Below, piece by piece: positions 8,901-11,099 of a stretch of DNA of 11,099 nt. Location of the stretch: assembly GCA_001584585.1 (NCBI GenBank), contig LSYV01000036.1, positions 1,036,640-1,047,738 of the forward strand. Reading direction: 5' to 3'. This DNA is from Gonium pectorale (lineage: Eukaryota; Chlorophyta; Chlorophyceae; Chlamydomonadales; Volvocaceae). The position numbers and the translations under genes are program-made. A model generated the notes under the pieces. It saw only the letters and a program-made list of their open reading frames with translations. It did no database searches and was not told where the DNA came from. The first letter of the stretch is position 1; each line of letters begins with the position of its first letter.

Positions 8901-10592
8901 AGGGGCTGGGTTTTTGTTTGCGCATCCCTTCTTCCGGCCCCCATTTTTTGTTTGGGCACGAAGGGGATGTTCCTGGGAAAAAACGGACGAGAAAGCCACC
9001 ATTGCGACAAAACGTCAAACGAAGCACTTCTTTTTTGACGTCATTATACGCTGGTCTGGAGCTCGTGTACGCCTTAACAGGTCGTGCGCCCAGTTCGTAC
9101 AAACCTCCTGCCGTACGTACGTACGTTGGATCTGACCCACGCTAACGCCGATCACCAACGGCCAGCTGCTGCTGTCCGCAGCCACCGGAGCGGAGGGCGC
9201 CAACAAGTCGAGACCCGGTGCCTGGGGCGCATGTGGGTAAGTATGCACGGTAAGCCACGCGAGGTGTATGGGATTGATTGAGACATAACAGCCAACGGTT
9301 TGTACAACACGCCACGGTGCTCGGGCCGGCTTTTCGCTTGTTGAGCTCCGACCTCACGTTTTAGGAACTGCCGAGCCAGCGCGATTTGTAACACCACCTC
9401 ACGAAACGTACCTGGAAATGCGGCCCCACGCGATAGTTGACCATGACGATGTTTGTGAAGGTCAGTACGGCTCCGGCGACCAGCCGTACCTGCGGGAGCG
9501 CACAGCCACCAACGGTGGGCGGTAGCAGGACTGGATACAGGGCGAGTTCAACTGTATATGGTATGATTCAGATGTGCGCTGTGCGCGTTGGACTGTACAG
9601 GGCCGGCATAAAAAGCCGTGCTGTGCACGGTGTACGGCAGGGTGCATCGCCAGCGTCGCAGCATGGGGGCAGGAAAGGTGGCCAGAGACACCCTGGGTCC
9701 TCAATGGGGCCGCATTCGAGAGCCGCAACGCAGGCTCCATCGCAATCCTGTTATGATCAAGGCAGTCCGCCCCTATGATGCGTCTGGCCGGCGGCTGGCG
9801 TACGAGATCAACTGCTGGCGTGCTGCGCCCCGTCGAGGGCCGGCCCAAGCTCCAAGGGGATAAGCAGGGAACCTGGGCTCCTCATCCAGGGATATCCCAA
9901 GATGGAGATATGCAAGCTCTTGTACAACATGGGGCATTCAGCACCGTCGATGGTCACCGCTCGCTCGTGGTGTCAGAAGTGCTGAGCAAAGCGAGGCAGG
10001 CAGGAGGCTGAGACAGGGACTACTTGCATCGCTCTTGGTTTGATGCCATACTGTCAGTGCCACGTGGGGCTGGCTTCCGTACTCGAACGGGGCCTTCCGA
10101 ACGCCTCAGAGCGCGCCTGACCCCGGGGATTCCTGTATCCGTGACCAACCGCCTGCCGGCTAGCGCACGCAACAGCCCGTCGTCAATTTACTACCCCGAA
10201 TCCCTTACCTTTGAACCGACATAACCAAAATCCACCACCGGCCAAAGTGCTGGGTCGGCTTGGTTTCCCCGTATGGTAAGGTTGCGGCCGAGCTCAAGAG
10301 GGCGGCTTGCGTATTCCGTCCACTGCTCCTCCGCCAGAGCGAGGTCGTTGAGCACGAGAGCAACCCGCACCGCCACGTTCTGGAAGGCTGATACAACATC
10401 CCGCCCGTTGCGACACTCGAGGACTCCTGTCGAGCTGCCTTGAAGCAGCCATCGTGGCAACGAAGACCGAGGAAGCTCCAGTGCGCTGCGGACCTCACCG
10501 CCAGCCACAACAATCTTCACAGATAGCAGTATAACGAGTAGAAATACACAGCTATATAATAGTTGGTTGGGTCTGCTGAGGTCGCCACGCAT
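2714..10592 (-). CDS. Receptor-like TKL-type protein kinase, 14 exons, 945 aa (whole gene model)
   Basis: Predicted single-pass membrane kinase that would sense something outside the cell and phosphorylate Ser/Thr (or Tyr) residues in the cytoplasm; ligand and substrate are unknown. The join on the minus strand is 10592-10209, 9489-9412, 9221-9125, 8433-7912, 7681-7546, 7023-6635, 6466-5902, 5549-5453, 4949-4883, 4668-4604, 4248-4186, 3707-3648, 3435-3358, 2950-2714. Every intron is GT-AG and every phase is consistent. Architecture: signal peptide 1-31; ectodomain with Cys 60, 189, 224, 236, 275, 283, 292 and sequon N104; TM 350-376; linker 377-563; kinase 564-945. Kinase landmarks: G-loop GKGACG 581-586, VAVK with Lys601, Glu703, gatekeeper Met732, HRD with Asp779, DFG 801-803, APE 826-828, Asp842, Arg in the final RRP. 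His784 replaces the usual catalytic-loop Asn. The start is the first ATG after an in-frame TGA upstream. Membership in the algal TKL receptor-like families is inferred from remembered family features; no search was run. Confidence 0.85.
2951..3357 (-). other. Intron 13 (407 nt)
   Basis: Donor GTACGG, acceptor GAGCCACAG. It holds a TG/CA dinucleotide run (3256-3274) and a second CA/GT-rich stretch near 3313-3332. No gene inside. Confidence 0.75.
3256..3274 (+). repeat. (TG)n dinucleotide microsatellite in intron 13
   Basis: A pure TG run of about 9.5 units, likely polymorphic. Confidence 0.9.
3358..3435 (-). CDS. Exon 13: helix F region (residues 842-867)
   Basis: Acceptor GCCCTACCAG, then DIYAFGVIIWEMLAGQRPWEG: Asp842 of helix F and the Trp-Glu-Met pattern of TKL kinases. 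It is 26 codons in phase 0 and ends TTVQ before donor GTACGG. Confidence 0.88.
3648..3707 (-). CDS. Exon 12: P+1 loop and APE motif (residues 822-841)
   Basis: Acceptor TCTGCGTCAG, then AAYIAPECFN with Glu828 that salt-bridges the C-lobe Arg in kinases, ending TDRV. It is exactly 20 codons in phase 0, with donor GTACGA. The intron upstream carries two diverged copies of this exon's first bases (see findings). Confidence 0.87.
3696..4042. repeat. Tandem duplication of intron 11 3' end with exon 12 edge
   Basis: CTATGTACGCCGCCTGACG (3696) recurs as CTATGTACGCCACCCGACA (3910), and partly as GAGTACGCCGCCTGACA (3809). The first and last copies share downstream GGCGGGCGGGCCGAGCGAGCGAG, then GCGGACACG and CCGCACTCCCGACA, and end in TTCTGAG/TTTTGAG. 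The middle copy is short. Confidence 0.75.
3708..4185 (-). other. Intron 11 (478 nt) with tandem duplication
   Basis: Donor GTAAGT, acceptor CTGCGTCAG. It contains two diverged copies of its own 3' end plus the first bases of exon 12, a CGAG microsatellite and a G-run tract, described separately. Confidence 0.75.
3946..3998 (+). repeat. (CGAG)n microsatellite followed by G-runs
   Basis: Five to six CGAG units (3946-3968) are followed by GAGGGGGTGAGGGAGGGA and two more GGG runs. At least four G-runs within about 28 nt could form a G-quadruplex on the plus strand, which is the template strand of the kinase gene. On the transcript it reads as a C-rich pyrimidine tract. Confidence 0.7.
4186..4248 (-). 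CDS. Exon 11: DFG and activation segment (residues 801-821)
   Basis: Acceptor CGCCCACAG immediately precedes GAC of DFGLSRLRA. The activation loop ends in NPEVGT, with several Thr residues that could be phosphorylated (810, 814, 815, 821). Donor GTAAGT is near consensus, phase 0. Confidence 0.88.
4249..4603 (-). other. Intron 10 (355 nt)
   Basis: Donor GTGAGC, acceptor CGCCCACAG; it separates the catalytic loop exon from the DFG exon in phase 0. Nothing else is recognised in it. Confidence 0.75.
4604..4668 (-). CDS. Exon 10: catalytic loop with Asn-to-His change (residues 779-800)
   Basis: Acceptor CATGCGCGCAG, then the last two bases of Asp779 and LKPGHVLI. Asp779 (catalytic base) and Lys781 are present, but the position that is Asn in nearly all active kinases (HRDLKPxN) is His784, codon CAC. 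The exon continues through beta7 and ends LAKVA in phase 0 at donor GTGAGC, exactly before DFG. Confidence 0.87.
4883..4949 (-). CDS. Exon 9: kinase helix E to HR of the HRD motif (residues 757-779)
   Basis: Acceptor CTCCCCTCAG. It encodes VLHIAIQVAQALAYLHPTILHR and the first base of the catalytic Asp codon, then donor GTGCGC. The Tyr-Leu-His and His-Arg pattern is diagnostic for the start of the catalytic loop. Confidence 0.87.
4950..5452 (-). other. Intron 8 (503 nt)
   Basis: Donor GTGGGT, acceptor CTGCTCCCCTCAG with a good pyrimidine tract. G-rich on the plus strand near 4965-5000. No nested gene is seen. Confidence 0.75.
5453..5549 (-). CDS. Exon 8: kinase hinge (residues 724-756)
   Basis: Acceptor CCAATGCAG. 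It encodes PPNLCLVMELMDTSLDRLLYG, i.e. beta4-beta5, gatekeeper Met732, the hinge, and the start of helix D, then PLPLPT. Donor GTGGGT in phase 0 joins to VLHIA of helix E. This exon identifies the domain on its own. Confidence 0.85.
5550..5901 (-). other. Intron 7 (352 nt)
   Basis: Donor GTAAGC, acceptor CCCAATGCAG; it splits the codon for Lys724 (phase 2). No repeat or nested gene is seen. Confidence 0.75.
5902..6466 (-). CDS. Exon 7: kinase N-lobe with low-complexity insert (residues 536-724)
   Basis: Acceptor GGCCACAG. After a short lead, the N-lobe starts near residue 564 and carries the Gly-rich loop LGKGACGRV (580-588) and VAVK with Lys601, which should bind the ATP phosphates. A Gly/Ala/Ser-rich insert (about 620-690, including a Ser run at 680-684) separates beta3 from helix C. 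Helix C has Glu703 in AQEVEVL, followed by HPNVVRLLAA. Donor GTAAGC in phase 2 splits Lys724. Confidence 0.88.
6635..7023 (-). CDS. Exon 6: cytoplasmic linker (residues 406-535)
   Basis: Acceptor CCGTACAG completes Trp406. The sequence is a low-complexity Ala/Pro/Ser-rich linker with a hydrophobic stretch at 446-462 (FLTAAAVVAGAFAAGIY) and a second half with PPPDPDLSGSIFGIGLD and LEWSLP. No known domain is recognised. Third codon positions are strongly G/C. Donor GTAGGA in phase 1. Confidence 0.78.
7024..7545 (-). other. Intron 5 (522 nt) with short direct repeats
   Basis: Donor GTGCGT, acceptor CCGTACAG. It contains ACATGACGAACCAAG twice (7143-7157 and 7204-7218, period 61), TACAAGCCGT twice (7161 and 7258), and GCTGGGCAGTG twice (7189 and 7276). 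These look like remnants of a local tandem duplication. The left end is dense in GTACGG/CCGTAC words. No gene inside. Confidence 0.6.
7546..7681 (-). CDS. Exon 5: second half of TM helix and stop-transfer (residues 361-406)
   Basis: Acceptor TTGCTGTAG completes Gly361, then ALPLAVGVIVGLGLW finishes one continuous hydrophobic helix with exon 4. It is followed immediately by RKHRRR (377-382), a basic stop-transfer that puts the C-terminal kinase in the cytoplasm. The intron falls inside the transmembrane helix. It ends in phase 2 at donor GTGCGT. Confidence 0.82.
7912..8433 (-). CDS. Exon 4: cysteine-rich juxtamembrane ectodomain and first half of TM helix (residues 187-361)
   Basis: The acceptor is CCCTTCCAG, directly followed by the codons for (R)TCLPG. 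The body has a Cys/Trp-rich pattern: DGC (224), ARCWP (236-238), NPVQANYALWILNSPFLC (258-275), EC (283) and GAVGCFYS (288-295), probably a disulfide-stabilised module. A Pro/Gly/Ala-rich stalk (298-346) follows, then the first half of the TM helix (MLVPVLGAVLG). Donor GTGAGC in phase 1 splits Gly361. In-frame alternative acceptors at 8370 and 8349 would shorten the exon but drop the CLP motif. Confidence 0.8.
8551..8715. repeat. Diverged tandem duplication, unit about 80 bp, intron 3
   Basis: The two copies begin GCAGACAATAAGGTAGGT (8551) and ACAGACATAAGGATAGGT (8631). They continue in parallel through GTGCTAC/ATGCTAC, TTGGCATGCC/GTGGGCATACC and GAGCGAGCGG/TAGCGAGCGG. Substitutions and small indels show that the copies are old. 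Confidence 0.55.
8838..9042. repeat. Hairpin-rich T-rich block in intron 3
   Basis: In a row: CGTCC/GGACG (8841-8852), CGCCC/GGGTG (8851-8863), AGCCCC/GGGGCT (8891-8907), and a nested stem with ACGTCAAA at 9012-9019 pairing TTTGACGT at 9034-9041 around GAAG/CTTC. The word TTTTTGTTTG occurs twice (8911-8920 and 8944-8953). The composition differs from the GC-rich flanks. Origin unknown; an inserted element or organelle-derived fragment is possible. Confidence 0.5.
9125..9221 (-). CDS. Exon 3: ectodomain (residues 155-186 plus first base of 187)
   Basis: Acceptor GCGCCCCAG, then residues beginning APGLDLLAPS, a segment I recall in related algal ectodomains. It ends in phase 1 at CAAC before GTACGT. 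The donor sits in an overlapping GTACGTACGTACGG run, so the exact end could slip by 4 nt. Only this register is in phase with exon 4. Confidence 0.68.
9412..9489 (-). CDS. Exon 2: ectodomain (residues 129-154)
   Basis: A 78-nt, phase-0 exon with acceptor CCCGCAG and donor GTACGT. It encodes a short beta-like segment (LVAGAVLTFTNIVMVNYRV). The LTF..I.M.NYR pattern fits the repetitive beta-strand character of ectodomains in volvocine receptor-like kinases as I remember them. Both splice sites are good matches, and the frame carries straight through from exon 1 and into exon 3. Confidence 0.72.
9490..10208 (-). other. Intron 1 (719 nt)
   Basis: Donor GTAAGG, acceptor CCCGCAG. Both flanking exons are in phase 0. 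I see no repeat array or nested gene in it. The open frames inside show no domain similarity and are probably chance frames in GC-rich DNA. A small unrecognised ectodomain exon here cannot be excluded. Confidence 0.6.
10209..10592 (-). CDS. Exon 1: signal peptide and start of ectodomain (residues 1-128)
   Basis: Begins at the only ATG after an in-frame TGA upstream (about 10640). Residues 11-30 are strongly hydrophobic (LLYSCVFLLVILLSVKIVVA), preceded by Arg2 and Arg7, which is a classic secretory signal; cleavage is likely around Ala30-Gly32. The mature part has Cys60, a hydrophobic Val/Ala/Leu segment (72-86) and a potential N-glycosylation site at N104-L-T. The exon ends in phase 0 at ...GSK followed by donor GTAAGG. 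No catalytic feature is expected here. Confidence 0.8.
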
Positions 10593-10629
10593 CAGCCCCG
10601 TCGGTGTCGCAGTCCTGCTGCTGCTACAG

Positions 10630-10637
10630 TTTATATA
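10630..10637 (-). promoter_or_regulatory. Candidate TATA box for the kinase gene
   Basis: TATATAAA reads on the minus strand and ends 37 nt before the ATG at 10592. With a usual spacing of about 25-30 nt, transcription would start roughly 7-15 nt before the ATG, so the 5' UTR would be very short. This is sequence-pattern evidence only. Confidence 0.45.
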
Positions 10638-10839
10638 TCAGAGCCAGCATTCGCGGCAGCTTATCGTCACAGTTACTCCATTAAGTATCGTCTCGTTGAT
10701 GCAATAATAGCAAACAGGAGCAAGATACCCGCTTTATGTGCAGCTGGCAATATTTTATCGACAGACAGCCCGCTACAGACTTTAAGCCCCGCAGCCGCAA
10801 TTGCGGTTGACGCAGAACGGCCGAGCACGTATGTTCCCT

Positions 10840-11020
10840 ATAGCAGTCAAAATGCCCTTAAGGTCCGTAAGGGCATCACCGTATGTGCCATATGCCCAGG
10901 AGGCCTTAACACATAGGGTCCGGTTCACATAAGGTCCCCTTAGGGCCCGTATGGCCCCGTACTGACCATATGGCCCATACGGCCCTCACCATACCGACGA
11001 TAGGGCCCGTAAGATACATA
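10840..11020. repeat. Cluster of short inverted repeats upstream of the gene
   Basis: ATGCCCTTA at 10852-10860 pairs with TAAGGGCAT at 10868-10876 (9-bp arms, 7-nt loop). Further right, TAGGGCCCGTA occurs twice (10941-10951 and 11001-11011). The stretch between about 10942 and 10986 folds back on itself imperfectly using AGGGCCCGTATGGCC and its near complement. It may be upstream regulatory DNA or a local repeat. Confidence 0.6.
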
Positions 11021-11099
11021 GGAAGCCATACTGTTGGGTTACAGTCAGCAGATGCCAGTATGCCAACCTCAACGCAGTCATTGTGTCACGTGCATATGC

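Larger units (their letters stand above)
8434..9124 (-). other. Intron 3 (691 nt), structured
   Basis: Donor GTACGT in a GTAC run, acceptor CCCTTCCAG. It contains a hairpin-rich, T-rich block (about 8830-9042) and an approximately 80-bp diverged direct duplication (about 8551-8715), described separately. No gene is seen inside. Confidence 0.6.
10593..11099. other. Upstream flank without a supported gene
   Basis: This holds the TATA candidate near 10630 and the dyad cluster at 10840-11020. The sequence between is less GC-rich than the exons. A reading frame on the plus strand at 10563-10916 has no recognisable domain, and I do not call it a gene. Confidence 0.6.

Noticed and set aside
9462..9848. 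Minus-strand open frame of 128 codons in intron 1
   Set aside because: It runs in a different frame across exon 2, lacks ectodomain-like motifs, and is not needed for phase continuity.
2714..10592. Kinase as a pseudogene
   Set aside because: All 14 exons join without frameshift or internal stop and splice sites are intact; only one residue (His784) departs from the catalytic set.

Overview
The window looks like nuclear DNA of a chlorophyte green alga, most likely volvocine (Chlamydomonas/Gonium/Volvox group). The reasons are: GC-rich coding exons with strong G/C third positions; many short GT-AG introns; Ala/Gly/Pro/Ser-rich linkers; and an encoded protein of the type seen in large receptor-like tyrosine-kinase-like (TKL) kinase families of these algae. 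The lineage call is an inference from style and remembered family features, not from a search.

One gene dominates, on the minus strand from 10592 (ATG) to 2714 (TAG). I assembled it by hand as 14 exons joined by 13 GT-AG introns. All junction phases agree, giving a 2838-nt coding sequence and a 945-residue protein. In order it has a signal peptide (about residues 1-31), a Cys-containing ectodomain (about 32-347), one clear transmembrane helix (about 350-376) followed by a basic stop-transfer run, a Pro/Ala/Ser-rich juxtamembrane linker with a second hydrophobic patch (about 446-462), and a C-terminal kinase domain (about 564-945). The kinase motifs are all present except that the Mg-binding Asn of the catalytic loop is His784. 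A low-complexity insert of about 70 residues lies between the VAVK lysine and helix C.

Layout by plus coordinates. 1-2713: downstream flank of the gene (3' UTR plus intergenic), with no gene I can support and one CCGCCCCAG-type GC-rich repeat patch. 2714-5549: kinase C-lobe and hinge, exons 14 to 8. 5902-6466: N-lobe exon 7. 6635-7681: linker exon and transmembrane/stop-transfer exon. 7912-10592: ectodomain exons 4 to 1. 10593-11099: upstream flank, with a TATA box close to the start codon and a dense cluster of short inverted repeats built on GGGCCCGTA/ATGGCC words.

The introns hold the odd structure. Intron 11 carries a tandem duplication that copies the 5' edge of exon 12 and creates an in-frame alternative acceptor. 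Intron 3 starts in a run of overlapping GTACGT donors and contains a hairpin-rich, T-rich block plus an approximately 80-bp diverged duplication. CCGTAC/GTACGG words recur across much of the noncoding sequence. I found no prokaryotic operon, CRISPR array, tRNA, rRNA or intact transposon.
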